Shown piece after piece: positions 46,920 to 55,270 of a stretch of DNA of 64,000 nt; position 1 is the first letter of the stretch, and the number at the start of each line of letters is the position of its first letter. The notes below the pieces were generated by a model. The model had not been told where the DNA came from. It made no database searches and worked only from the letters and a program-made list of their open reading frames with translations. Position numbers and translations under genes: made by a program. The DNA is from Saprospiraceae bacterium. Lineage in GTDB: Bacteria > Bacteroidota > Bacteroidia > Chitinophagales > Saprospiraceae. The stretch is taken from the NCBI GenBank assembly GCA_016715405.1, contig JADKAE010000003.1, positions 1 to 64,000 of the forward strand, read 5' to 3'.

Positions 46920-49900
46920 CTATGATTTCGCCTTAGGGGCAGTAGCGCGCGCGAAAGCCTTTTTCACAGCTTCCTTGCGGCCTTTGATGCCCGCAATGAG
47001 GTCTACCACAATCGAGGAGGCGATAAATACTGACGAATAGGTACCAAACAAGATACCCATCAGCAAGGCAAAGGCAAAACCTTTGATACTGCCGCCGCCG
47101 AAGATAAACAACACCGTAATCGTGATCAATGTAGTACCCGAGGTATTCAGCGTACGGCTCAGGGTGCGGTTGATAGCGCGGTTGAATACCTCTTCTTTGG
47201 GCTGCCCCGCATATTGATTGCTAAATTCCCGTATTCGGTCAAATACAATTACCGTGTCGTTGACCGAATAACCGATCACCGTAAGGATCGCCGCGATAAA
47301 AGCCTGGTCGATCTCCATAGAGAAAGGCAGAATGCCGTAAAACATAGAGAACAAACCGATGGTGATGATCACGTCGTGGAGCAAAGCCAATACGGCGCCC
47401 AAGCTAAACTGCCACTGGCTGAATCGCACGGCCAGGTATATGAAGATCGCCAGCAGCGAAAACCCGATAGCCAGGAATGCGCTGTTTTTGATGTCGTCGG
47501 CCACAGTAGGTCCTACCTTGCTTGAGCTGGTAATATGCGTGCCAGTAGCATCGGTTTGCTTGAATTGTTCGAGATCGAGCGAACCGCCCGCAATTTGATT
47601 GACACCTTCAAACAGTTTAGCCATTACTCGTTCCGACGCGTCTTCGCCTGTATCATCGATCAGGTAGCTCGTCGTGACATTAAATGTATTTTCGGTATCG
47701 ATAACTTTCACCACAGGCGCAGAGCCGAACGAAGTAGCCAGCGCTTCGCGCAATTGCTGCGCCTCTACTTTTTTGCTATTGTCAAACTGTACGTTGTAGG
47801 AGTAACCGCCCTTGAAATCCACGCCCAGCTCGAAACCGCGCGTGAAGAAAGAGACGAGACTCATCACAATCAACAAACCGGAGAAGATATAGCCGTATTT
47901 GCGCTTGCCCATCCAATCTACATTGATATGAGCCAGGAAGTTTTCAGAAATTTTGGTCCAGAAGTTGATCGTCTTGCCTTTGGTAATAGTCCACCAATCC
48001 AACATCAGGTGGCTGACCAGAATGGCGGTAAACATAGACGACAATACGCCTACGATCAACACCACGGCAAAACCTTTGATGGGGCCCATTCCGAAATAAG
48101 CCAGGATAATAGCGGTTAGAAGCGTAGTCACGTTGGCGTCGATGATAGCCGAATAAGAGTGCTTGAAACCATCGGCGATAGACATCAGCAGCGACTTTCC
48201 TTCCCGCAATTCTTCCTTGATGCGTTCAAAGATGATTACGTTGGCGTCGACGGCCATACCCATGGTGAGCACGATACCCGCAATACCGGGCAGCGTGAGT
48301 ACCGTACCGATAGAAGCCAGCGTACCGAGGATAAAGAACACGTTGGCAATCAGGGCGATAATAGATACGATACCGCCTTTTGCGTAATAAAACACCATAA
48401 ATGCCATCACCGCAAAAAAGCCGAGAATGATGGCCCACAAGCTGCGGTTGATGTTTTCCTGACCCAAAGAGGGGCCTACCAGCGATTCCTGGATGATGCG
48501 CGTTTCAGCCGGCAGGCGGCCGATTTGCAGGATATTGGAGAGGTCGGTAGCTTCTTGTATCGAAAAGTTGCCCGTGATCTGGGTGTCGCCGGTCGTAATC
48601 GGGTTGATTACGCGGGGGCTGGACACCACCTCGTCGTCGAGCACGATGGCTATTTCCCGGTTATTATCGGCAGCGGCAACGGTAGTTACCGTACCCCAGA
48701 TCTTCGAGCCCGTATTGTCCATTTTCAGGCTCACGGCTACTTCGTTAGAAGTGGGGTCGGGGCTGGCGCCGGCTTGCGTGACGTGTTCGCCGGTGAGGGC
48801 GGCCTTGCCGTCGCGCTCTGCTTTGAGGCCGAGCAATTCGTATTCTTCCGTAAATTCACGGGTTTGCTGGTCTTTGATGGGGTCTTTCGACCAGCGGAAG
48901 ACCAGGTCTGACGGGAAGAAGCGCTTGATATCTTCGCGGTTGAGATATTCGGATATTTGGTCGCGCTGATTTTTCTTGGCGGTACCCATTACTGCAAGTC
49001 CTGCGGCGCCCGTAGAATTGAGCGTAAGCAGGTCGAACAGCGGGCCCTGGTCGGTATTCTGGCCGTAGATCGTATCGAGTTTGGCAATGCTCGTCTTGTC
49101 CTGGTTGCCCAGCGAATCGGTAGCGTAAACCGTGTCGATGCGCGTAATTTCGCGGCGCAGCACCGTGTCGCCCGTTTCGGTCTGCTTCAGGCGCTGGTTG
49201 GCATCGATAAATGCCTGCACGACCCCCGCGTCGTTGATGCGGTAAAGGTTCCAGAATTCTAGTTTGGCGGCAGCCTGCAGGAAGTTGCGAGCGCGCTCGG
49301 GGTTGTCGATGCCGGGCAATTCCACCACGATGAGGTCGCGGCCGGCGTCGAGCGATACGTTGGGCTGGGTAACGCCCAGCTTGTCAATACGCTCTTTGAG
49401 GAGCTTAAAAGTGAGATCTACCGTTTCATTCGCTTTCTGGCGAATGACGGTGATGACCTGGCTATTATCGGTATCGAACTTGATCTGGTCGCGAAGCGCT
49501 TCATTTTTAGTAAAAATAGGCGCCATGCTTTTGCCGTTGGATACTTCGTTCCAGGCATTGGAAAACAGCGTCACGAAGTCCGACTGTGCATTTTTCTGGG
49601 CTTGGGTCGCCTTTTCAAGGGCGTCGAGGAAAGTGGGATCCTTGCTGTCGTTCGACAGTGCCTTAATGAAGTTTTTCAGGTCTACCTGCAATACCACACT
49701 CATACCGCCTTTGAGGTCGAGGCCCAGCGCCAGTTGCTGTGCTTTCAGCTCCTGGTAGGTATACGACTTCAATAATGGAATGCTGAATACCTCTTCGGTA
49801 GATACTGAATCGAGGAAAGCCACCCGTTCGGCTTTGAAAACGGCTTTCTTTTGTGCTTCATCACTGATTTTATCCGATGCGCGCATGGCGTACTGATCAG

Positions 49901-50003
49901 CAGCTTTTTCTACTTTCTGTGTGGGGAAAATAAAAAAGTACTGCGCTACGGTAACGATAATCATGAGCACAAGGAAAAACTTCACAATCCCTTTCCCTTG
50001 CAT
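46920..50003 (-). CDS. secDF: Fused SecDF protein translocase subunit
   Basis: A 1027-residue SecD-SecF fusion that uses the proton gradient to help Sec export. The SecD part has an N-terminal helix, ALGLDLKGGMSVVLQV, a large periplasmic domain and GMAVDANVIIFERIKEEL. The SecF part has ELGVDFKGGYSYNVQF (about residue 725) and GYSVNDTVIVFDRIREF. Twelve membrane helices are expected. It is long because of an insertion in the periplasmic domain (about 100-430), as usual in Bacteroidota. It supports export of the T9SS cargo seen nearby but is an essential housekeeping gene. Confidence 0.96.
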   Translation of the reverse strand: MQGKGIVKFFLVLMIIVTVAQYFFIFPTQKVEKAADQYAMRASDKISDEAQKKAVFKAERVAFLDSVSTEEVFSIPLLKSYTYQELKAQQLALGLDLKGGMSVVLQVDLKNFIKALSNDSKDPTFLDALEKATQAQKNAQSDFVTLFSNAWNEVSNGKSMAPIFTKNEALRDQIKFDTDNSQVITVIRQKANETVDLTFKLLKERIDKLGVTQPNVSLDAGRDLIVVELPGIDNPERARNFLQAAAKLEFWNLYRINDAGVVQAFIDANQRLKQTETGDTVLRREITRIDTVYATDSLGNQDKTSIAKLDTIYGQNTDQGPLFDLLTLNSTGAAGLAVMGTAKKNQRDQISEYLNREDIKRFFPSDLVFRWSKDPIKDQQTREFTEEYELLGLKAERDGKAALTGEHVTQAGASPDPTSNEVAVSLKMDNTGSKIWGTVTTVAAADNNREIAIVLDDEVVSSPRVINPITTGDTQITGNFSIQEATDLSNILQIGRLPAETRIIQESLVGPSLGQENINRSLWAIILGFFAVMAFMVFYYAKGGIVSIIALIANVFFILGTLASIGTVLTLPGIAGIVLTMGMAVDANVIIFERIKEELREGKSLLMSIADGFKHSYSAIIDANVTTLLTAIILAYFGMGPIKGFAVVLIVGVLSSMFTAILVSHLMLDWWTITKGKTINFWTKISENFLAHINVDWMGKRKYGYIFSGLLIVMSLVSFFTRGFELGVDFKGGYSYNVQFDNSKKVEAQQLREALATSFGSAPVVKVIDTENTFNVTTSYLIDDTGEDASERVMAKLFEGVNQIAGGSLDLEQFKQTDATGTHITSSSKVGPTVADDIKNSAFLAIGFSLLAIFIYLAVRFSQWQFSLGAVLALLHDVIITIGLFSMFYGILPFSMEIDQAFIAAILTVIGYSVNDTVIVFDRIREFSNQYAGQPKEEVFNRAINRTLSRTLNTSGTTLITITVLFIFGGGSIKGFAFALLMGILFGTYSSVFIASSIVVDLIAGIKGRKEAVKKAFARATAPKAKS

Positions 50004-50101
50004 GTTTCGATAGTTTACTTAGACAGATAATTGAGCAATAGTGCTAATGTGTAACAGTTAATTCCTCAGCGAGCCTTCGGCTACTTTTGAAAAAAACTCC
50101 G

Positions 50102-50109
50102 CAAATATA
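50102..50109 (-). promoter_or_regulatory. -7 promoter element for secDF
   Basis: TATATTTG on the minus strand fits TAnnTTTG, giving a leader of about 90 bases. No TTG at the usual spacing. Confidence 0.5.
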
Positions 50110-50160
50110 AGTGTTTTGCGCAATTTTTCCCGATTTGCCGTAAAATTGCTTTCGCTCGAA

Positions 50161-51126
50161 TCAAACTACTTGATTTTGAGGGGTTCCAGCCAAAAAAGCC
50201 GCTACATTTTTTACGGTAATATCCATTAGCCGCCGGCGCGCTTCCACACTCGCCCATGCGTTGTGGGGGGTGATCAGGCAGTTTGACAGGCCCATCAGGG
50301 GATGATCGGCCGGCGGCGGTTCCTGACTCAATACGTCGAGGGCGGCGGCGGCCAGCTTTCCCTGTTGCAGGGCCCGGCGAAGGTCGGCCTCTTCGATCAA
50401 TCCACCCCTCGATGTATTAATCAGGACGGCGCTGGGTTTCATTTGTTGTAATAATTCCCAATTGACAAGTCCCTGGTTTTCAGCAGTCAAGGGCGCGTGC
50501 AGGCTTATATAGTCGCTCCGGCGAAATAATTCTGTGATAGGCGCCTGAATGGCTTCGTTTTCCAGCGGACGGCGGTGCGTGACGAGCAGTTGCATGCCGA
50601 AAGCCTGGCCTATGCGGGCCACCGACTGGCCGATTCGCCCAAAACCGTATATACCCAGCGTTTTACCCGACAGCTCGTGGATGGGCGAAAGCGTATAGGA
50701 AAAATCGCGGCAACGCGACCAGTCGCCCTGCTGCACGCTGAGGTGATGTTCGTATACCCGGTTGCTGAGTGCAAGGATGAGGGCAAATACGTGCTGGGCT
50801 ACCGCATCTGAGCTGTAACCGCTAACGTTGCATACGGTGATACCCCGCTGTCGGGCAGTTTCCGTATCTATATTATTATAGCCTGTTGCGGTTACGCAAA
50901 TGCAGCGCAAATCGGGCAATTGCGCCATGATGGCTGCGTTGACGGCTGTTTTGTTTACGATTAGTATATCGGCATGGCTAGCCCGGGCTACTACCTCCTG
51001 TTCAGGGGTATAATCGAACCGCGCCACCCAGCCCAGCGCTTCCAGGGCGTCCCATTGAAGGTCGCCCGGGTTGAGGGTGAAGCCGTCGAGTATGACGATG
51101 CGAGGTTTTGATGTGGATAGTTCCAT
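50161..51126 (-). CDS. D-2-hydroxyacid dehydrogenase
   Basis: A 321-residue NAD-dependent D-2-hydroxyacid dehydrogenase (glycerate/phosphoglycerate/hydroxypyruvate group). The nucleotide site is YGFGRIGQSVARIG (about residues 150-163). The catalytic Arg is in INTSRGGLIEEADL, followed by the Glu in LDVLSQEPP and the His in TPHNAWAS. The start MELSTSKPR at 51126 is preferred; an earlier ATG would extend 81 residues into a region coding another gene on the other strand. The exact substrate is not defined. VTATGYNNIDTETARQRGITVCNV is typical of the glycerate dehydrogenase branch. Confidence 0.85.
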   Translation of the reverse strand: MELSTSKPRIVILDGFTLNPGDLQWDALEALGWVARFDYTPEQEVVARASHADILIVNKTAVNAAIMAQLPDLRCICVTATGYNNIDTETARQRGITVCNVSGYSSDAVAQHVFALILALSNRVYEHHLSVQQGDWSRCRDFSYTLSPIHELSGKTLGIYGFGRIGQSVARIGQAFGMQLLVTHRRPLENEAIQAPITELFRRSDYISLHAPLTAENQGLVNWELLQQMKPSAVLINTSRGGLIEEADLRRALQQGKLAAAALDVLSQEPPPADHPLMGLSNCLITPHNAWASVEARRRLMDITVKNVAAFLAGTPQNQVV

Positions 51127-51160
51127 GATTTCAGCGTAAATTCGACCGCAAAAAAGAAAA

Positions 51161-51385
51161 ATGGATTTTATAAAAAAATGGATCAACGATTGGCGCGTCC
51201 TGGCTATACTTTGCGCTACTGTCGGCCTGTCGCCTTTTTTTCCAGAGCCGCATATTCTGGGCAAATTCAAATGGCTGTTTGGCGGCGCCAAAGACATGGG
51301 CTGGATTGACTGGCTCGATTTTGCCTGGCACCTCTGGCCCTGGCTGCTGCTGATCAATTGGCTCAACAAAAAGATGTCGGACTAA
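51161..51385 (+). CDS. Small Trp-rich membrane protein
   Basis: A 74-residue protein with two hydrophobic stretches (WRVLAILCATVGLSPFF and WLDFAWHLWPWLLLINWL). Similar short proteins occur widely in Bacteroidota and are sometimes loosely labelled as transporter fragments, but their role is unknown to me. It is divergent from the dehydrogenase gene by 34 bases, and its last four bases overlap the convergent TPR gene. Confidence 0.55.
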   Translation: MDFIKKWINDWRVLAILCATVGLSPFFPEPHILGKFKWLFGGAKDMGWIDWLDFAWHLWPWLLLINWLNKKMSD

Positions 51386-51708
51386 GCAAAGTCCTCCTCG
51401 TCGCCCAATTGCATACGCGCGCCCACCAATTCGCTATTTGCGTGGGTGTCGCCCAGCCTGAGGGCTACCTCCATGCCTTTGGTATAGGTGTCCCAGGACT
51501 GCCGGGGGTCGCCCATTCGCTCATACAATTTGCCGAGGTGGTAATAAGCCCCAACGTAATCGCTGTCGAGCGATAGTAATTGCTGGTAATACGCCAGCGA
51601 TTGGTCGTTGTCGCCCCTGCCTTCCAACTCTTTTGCGATAGCAAATAAGAGGAACAGATCGCCGGGGCTTTCTTCGAGGAGTTGTTGTAAGCGGGATAGT
51701 CTGTCCAT
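51382..51708 (-). CDS. Small TPR protein
   Basis: A 108-residue protein made of about two tetratricopeptide repeats (FLLFAIAKELEGRGDNDQSLAYYQQLLSLD, YVGAYYHLGKLYERMGDPRQSWDTYTKGMEVA). Such proteins usually mediate protein contacts; no partner can be inferred. Its 5' side carries the GGGTTTAGCGATT array. Confidence 0.7.
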   Translation of the reverse strand: MDRLSRLQQLLEESPGDLFLLFAIAKELEGRGDNDQSLAYYQQLLSLDSDYVGAYYHLGKLYERMGDPRQSWDTYTKGMEVALRLGDTHANSELVGARMQLGDEEDFA

Positions 51709-51717
51709 GATATTTTC

Positions 51718-51846
51718 AGGTTTAGCGATTGGGTTTAGCGATTGGGTTTAGCGATTGGGTTTAGCGATTGGGTTTAGCGGTTGGGTTTAGCAAACTAAAC
51801 TGCGTATGCACTAAACCCTATCGCTAAACTGCGCATGCACTAAACC
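51718..51846. repeat. GGGTTTAGCGATT inverted array between divergent genes
   Basis: Five 13-base GGGTTTAGCGATT units (51718-51790) face C/A-rich ACTAAACCCTATCGCTAAACTGC units (51793-51846). It separates the divergent TPR and etfB genes, so each gene start has its own arm. Confidence 0.88.
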
Positions 51847-51849
51847 TAA

Positions 51850-51871
51850 ATTCAGCGAATTTTCGCTGAAT
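51850..51871. promoter_or_regulatory. Perfect palindrome upstream of etfB
   Basis: ATTCAGCGAA and TTCGCTGAAT flank a two-base centre, giving a 10-base perfect inverted repeat 29 bases upstream of the etfB -7 element. It could be an operator or the terminator-like end of the array. Confidence 0.5.
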
Positions 51872-51899
51872 AATGACATCTATATCCGGCCCAAATGCA

Positions 51900-51907
51900 T
51901 ATATTTG
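51900..51907 (+). promoter_or_regulatory. -7 promoter element for etfB
   Basis: TATATTTG fits TAnnTTTG and is followed by a leader of about 80 bases. Confidence 0.6.
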
Positions 51908-51988
51908 CACCGCGATTTTAAATCGCTTCAAACATAATTAATTGTTTGGGGTTATCCCTTAAACGACGAAACATAAATCCTGAACCGC

Positions 51989-52729
51989 ATGAAGTTACTG
52001 GTTTGCGTAAGCAAAACGCCTGACACGACAAGCAGGATTGCCTTCAGCTCCGACGGCGCCCAGTTTGACGCCAACGGCGTGCAATACATTATGAATCCCT
52101 ACGACGAGTGGTATGCCCTGGTGCGCGCACTCGAGCTCAAAGAAGCCCACGGCGGCACGGTGACCCTGATCAACGTGGGCACAGAGAGCAACGACCAGGT
52201 AATCCGCAAGGGACTGGCTATCGGCGCCGACAATGCGGTGCGCGTCAACTGCGACCCGCAAAGCTCACTGTATGTGGCCAAACAGATAGCCGAATACGCC
52301 GGCAAAGAAAATTTCGATATCGTCTTCTGCGGCAAAGAGACGATCGACTACAACAGCTCGGAAGTCGGCGCTATGGTGGCCGAGTTTCTCGACCTGCCTT
52401 TTGTCTCTTTCGCCAGCAAACTGGAGGTGAGCGGACAAACCGCCACCGCAGCCCGCGATATCGAGGGCGGCACGGAAATGGTGGAAGTCGACCTGCCCTT
52501 CGTGGTGAGCGCCGCCAAAGGCATGGCCGAACAACGCATTCCCAATATGCAGGGCATTATGATGGCCAAGCGCAAACCCCTCGACGTAATCGACCCCGTG
52601 CCCTTCGACGAACTGTCGACGCCGGTGCAATATACCCTGCCCCCCGCCAAAAAAACGGTGCAGCTGTTCAACGCCGACCAAATGGATGAGTTGGTGAGGC
52701 TGTTGCATGAGGAAGCGAAAGTTATTTAA
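51989..52729 (+). CDS. etfB: Electron transfer flavoprotein beta subunit
   Basis: A 246-residue ETF beta protein, which binds AMP and with ETF alpha carries electrons from acyl-CoA dehydrogenases to the quinone pool. MKLLVCVSKTPDT, QYIMNPYDEWYALVRALELKE, FDIVFCGKETIDYNSSEVGAMVAEFL and VVSAAKGMAEQRIPNMQGIMMAKRKPL are all hallmark segments. Length is normal. Its stop is followed by TGTGCTGATGTG and GTTTAG repeat units, which separate it from etfA by 138 bases. Confidence 0.95.
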   Translation: MKLLVCVSKTPDTTSRIAFSSDGAQFDANGVQYIMNPYDEWYALVRALELKEAHGGTVTLINVGTESNDQVIRKGLAIGADNAVRVNCDPQSSLYVAKQIAEYAGKENFDIVFCGKETIDYNSSEVGAMVAEFLDLPFVSFASKLEVSGQTATAARDIEGGTEMVEVDLPFVVSAAKGMAEQRIPNMQGIMMAKRKPLDVIDPVPFDELSTPVQYTLPPAKKTVQLFNADQMDELVRLLHEEAKVI

Positions 52730-52850
52730 TGTGCTGATGTGTTTAGCTGATTAGGGGTTAATGTTTTAATTAATTAAATAACGCTAAACCTTATCGCTAA
52801 ACCCTATCGCTAAACCCTATCGCTAAACCCAATCGCTAAACTTTATCAAA
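52730..52850. repeat. Mixed TGATGTGC / CGCTAAACCC array between etfB and etfA
   Basis: A short TGTGCTGATGTG start is followed by GTTTAGC, an AT-rich loop, and four to five CGCTAAACCC units (52788-52850) before etfA. No TAnnTTTG element is seen, so etfA is probably read from the etfB promoter. Confidence 0.8.
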
Positions 52851-52867
52851 GATATAATCAAACAAAG

Positions 52868-53827
52868 ATGGTTCTAATAATTGCAGAAAGTCAAAAAGGT
52901 CAGTTCAAGAAATCCGCTTTTGAGGCGGTGACCTACGGATATAAAACCGCGCAGGCCATGGGAAGCACCTGTGCAGCCCTGGTTTTGGGCGAAGCAGCCA
53001 ATGCGGGTGATTTGGGCAAATACGGCGCCGGCGCCGTGTACCAGATTACCGATTCCGCTTTGCAACAATTTGACAGTCAGGTATATACTGCTGCCATTGC
53101 AGAGGCTGTCAAACAACTGGGCGCTGATGTGGTGATATTGAACCACAGCTCCACCGGCAAATCTTTGCTGGGGCGACTGGCAGCCAGGCTGCATGCCGGT
53201 TCGGTAGCGGGCGCGAATACTGTGCCTACCGTCAGCGGCGGCTTTAGGGTGAAAAAATCGGTTTTCTCCGGCAAAGCCATCGCCGAATACGAGGTGAATT
53301 CGCCGGTGAAGGTATTGTCGCTCACAGGCAACGCCATTCAACCCGAAGTAGTTGGTTCGGCCGTTAGCGTAAGCGCGCTCCAGGTGAGCCTCCCGGCCCC
53401 GAAAGTAAAAGTCAAAGAAGTAATCCGCGAAGAAGGCCACGTGCCCCTTCCGGAAGCGGAACTGGTAGTATCGGCAGGCCGCGGAATGAAGGGCCCCGAA
53501 AACTGGGGTATCGTAGAAGAACTGGCAGAGGTGATTGGCGCCACTACGGCTTGTTCGCGCCCCGTAGCCGACGTGGGCTGGCGCCCTCACCACGAACATG
53601 TGGGCCAGACGGGCATTGCCATCCGCCCCAACCTGTATATCGCCATCGGCATTTCGGGGGCTATCCAGCACCTGGCAGGCGTGAATAATTCTAAAACTAT
53701 CGTTGTCATCAACAAAGACCCCGAAGCGCCTTTCTTCAAAGCTGCAGATTATGGCGTACAGGGCGATCTTTTTGATGTAGTGCCAAAATTGACTGCCGCC
53801 TTCCGACGTTTTAAAGAGGAGCAGTAG
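52868..53827 (+). CDS. etfA: Electron transfer flavoprotein alpha subunit
   Basis: A 319-residue ETF alpha protein carrying FAD. The N-terminal domain (VLIIAESQKGQFKKSAFEAV) is followed by the FAD domain with SAGRGMKGPENWGIVEELAEVIG, ACSRPVADVGWRPHHEHVGQTG, YIAIGISGAIQHLAGVNNS and INKDPEAPFF. It is the partner of etfB. The stop TAG directly precedes TTGTCGGTTGTC of the next heptamer element. Confidence 0.95.
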   Translation: MVLIIAESQKGQFKKSAFEAVTYGYKTAQAMGSTCAALVLGEAANAGDLGKYGAGAVYQITDSALQQFDSQVYTAAIAEAVKQLGADVVILNHSSTGKSLLGRLAARLHAGSVAGANTVPTVSGGFRVKKSVFSGKAIAEYEVNSPVKVLSLTGNAIQPEVVGSAVSVSALQVSLPAPKVKVKEVIREEGHVPLPEAELVVSAGRGMKGPENWGIVEELAEVIGATTACSRPVADVGWRPHHEHVGQTGIAIRPNLYIAIGISGAIQHLAGVNNSKTIVVINKDPEAPFFKAADYGVQGDLFDVVPKLTAAFRRFKEEQ

Positions 53828-53968
53828 TTGTCGGTTGTCTGTTGTCGGTTGTCCGTTGTCGGTTCTCTGTTCTCCGTTATCCGTTCCTTACCTTTGCTAG
53901 TTATACTTAAACAGAGAACAGAGAACAGAGAACAGAGAACAGAGAACCGACAACCCACAACCTTACTA
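53828..53968 (+). repeat. Heptamer element after etfA
   Basis: GT arm 53828-53885, core TTCC TTACCTTTG CTAGTTATACTTAA, CA arm 53911-53965 with AACAGAG and AACCGAC units. Confidence 0.88.
53889..53896 (+). promoter_or_regulatory. -7 promoter element in heptamer element
   Basis: TACCTTTG fits TAnnTTTG although it differs from the usual TATCTTTG of this repeat family, so the promoter consensus is kept while the word changes. Confidence 0.6.
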
Positions 53969-53979
53969 AAGGCATACAA

Positions 53980-54669
53980 ATGAAACTACACACCACTTTT
54001 TTCCTGTGCAGCCTGGGGTTGCTACAGGGGCTATCCGCCCAAAATTCCTGTGAAGGTTATTTCTCTTTTACCGAGGGGGCTAAAAGGCAATATACGTATT
54101 ACGATAAAAGCAGCAAACTACTGAGCACCAGCACGATAGAAGTCTCCGTGGTAGAAAATGCCGACGACGGCAGCCTGGAGGCCCAACTGGAGGAAAGCGC
54201 TACCAATGACCTGGGCAAACCTATGCTTGATGCCTATTATCAGGTGCGCTGCAAAGACAGTATGCTGCTCATTGATCTGCCCTATAAACTTCCACCCCGC
54301 TCGCGTGAGTCTTTTTCGGGTATGGAAGTCGATATTTCCGGCGATCCATTTGTCCTGCCCACCAAACTCCAAGCCGGACAAACGCTGCCCGATGCCTACG
54401 CCGAAATCAAAGCCGGCAACAGCGGCATGCTGATGCTCACAATGCAAATTAATGTAATCAACCGCAAGGTGCTGGGCGCCGAAAAGGTGAAAACCCCCGC
54501 CGGCGAGTTCGAATGCGTGAAGATTTCCCACACAATGGAAACCAAAACGATGGTGAAGAAGACGCACACTATCGTGGAATGGTACGCCAAGGGCATCGGC
54601 CTGGTGAAACAGGAAACTTTCGACAAGAAAGGGGTGCTGGAGGGGTATGCGTTGTTGACGGGGATGTAG
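53980..54669 (+). CDS. Secreted protein of unknown function (DUF3108/TapB-like)
   Basis: A 229-residue protein with a signal peptide (MKLHTTFFLCSLGLLQGLSAQ). The mature part is all-beta, with SFTEGAKRQYTYYDKSSKL, TPAGEFECVKISHTMET and HTIVEWYAKGIGLVKQETFDKKG, which resemble the DUF3108/TapB-like exported proteins. Function unknown. The stop TAG is followed by GGGCTTAG repeat units. Confidence 0.65.
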   Translation: MKLHTTFFLCSLGLLQGLSAQNSCEGYFSFTEGAKRQYTYYDKSSKLLSTSTIEVSVVENADDGSLEAQLEESATNDLGKPMLDAYYQVRCKDSMLLIDLPYKLPPRSRESFSGMEVDISGDPFVLPTKLQAGQTLPDAYAEIKAGNSGMLMLTMQINVINRKVLGAEKVKTPAGEFECVKISHTMETKTMVKKTHTIVEWYAKGIGLVKQETFDKKGVLEGYALLTGM

Positions 54670-54738
54670 CTTTTAGGGCTTAGGGCTTAGCAGTTAGGGC
54701 TTAGCGCTAACTGCTAAGCCCTAAGCCCTAAGCCCTAT
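54668..54738. terminator. GGGCTTAG / CCCTAAGC inverted array between convergent genes
   Basis: GGGCTTAG-type units (54670-54703) mirror CCTAAGC units (54704-54738), giving a near-perfect long hairpin between two convergent stop codons. It probably acts as a bidirectional terminator. Confidence 0.65.
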
Positions 54739-55124
54739 CTCAAAATCGACACCTCCCCGCTCAAAATTTCGCTGGTAGTGCCTTGTCCTTCATCCTGGAA
54801 GGAAATTTTGATATAATACACATACAAATCCGAGGGAAGGTCTTTGTTTTTTTCCTTGCCGGTCCAGCCTTCGTCGGACGATTTGCTTTGGTACACCATT
54901 TTTCCCCAGCGGTTAAAGATTTTCATTTCAAAATCAGAAGGCGTACAATCAAACAAGGGTTTGAACTCGTCGTTGACGCCGTCGTCGTTGGGCGAAAATA
55001 CGTTGGGGACGTATACTTTGCAGGCCAGGTCGGGCGGATAAACTTCATGGATGGAGGCAGCAGTTGCCTGCTGGAGGCTCATTGTGGCGCAAACAAGCGC
55101 CAAAAACATAAGTAGGATACGCAT
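54735..55124 (-). CDS. Stand-alone gliding-motility-type C-terminal domain protein
   Basis: A 129-residue secreted protein that is almost only a type B T9SS sorting domain. A signal peptide (MRILLMFLALVCATMSLQQATA) is followed directly by VYVPNVFSPNDDGVNDEFKPLF, FEMKIFNRWGKMVYQS, and the ending GEVSILR. In normal T9SS cargo this domain sits at the end of a large protein. Here nothing precedes it, so it may be a secretion tag protein, a remnant, or a small structural element. The start at 55124 opens the signal peptide. Confidence 0.8.
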   Translation of the reverse strand: MRILLMFLALVCATMSLQQATAASIHEVYPPDLACKVYVPNVFSPNDDGVNDEFKPLFDCTPSDFEMKIFNRWGKMVYQSKSSDEGWTGKEKNKDLPSDLYVYYIKISFQDEGQGTTSEILSGEVSILR

Positions 55125-55245
55125 GGGTCGTCGTTTTGTGGTGCGAATGTAGGTCGCCATCACATATCGAACAAATTCGGATAAGTACATTTACGATATG
55201 ACGGTGTTTGCGAGGGAACGGTATGTTTTGGGCGCCTTTTTATAT

Positions 55246-55253
55246 TACTTTTG
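55246..55253 (+). promoter_or_regulatory. -7 promoter element for the methyltransferase
   Basis: TACTTTTG fits TAnnTTTG, only 18 bases before the ATG at 55271, so the leader would be short. Confidence 0.5.
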
Positions 55254-55270
55254 CAATCCAACTCAAAGGC

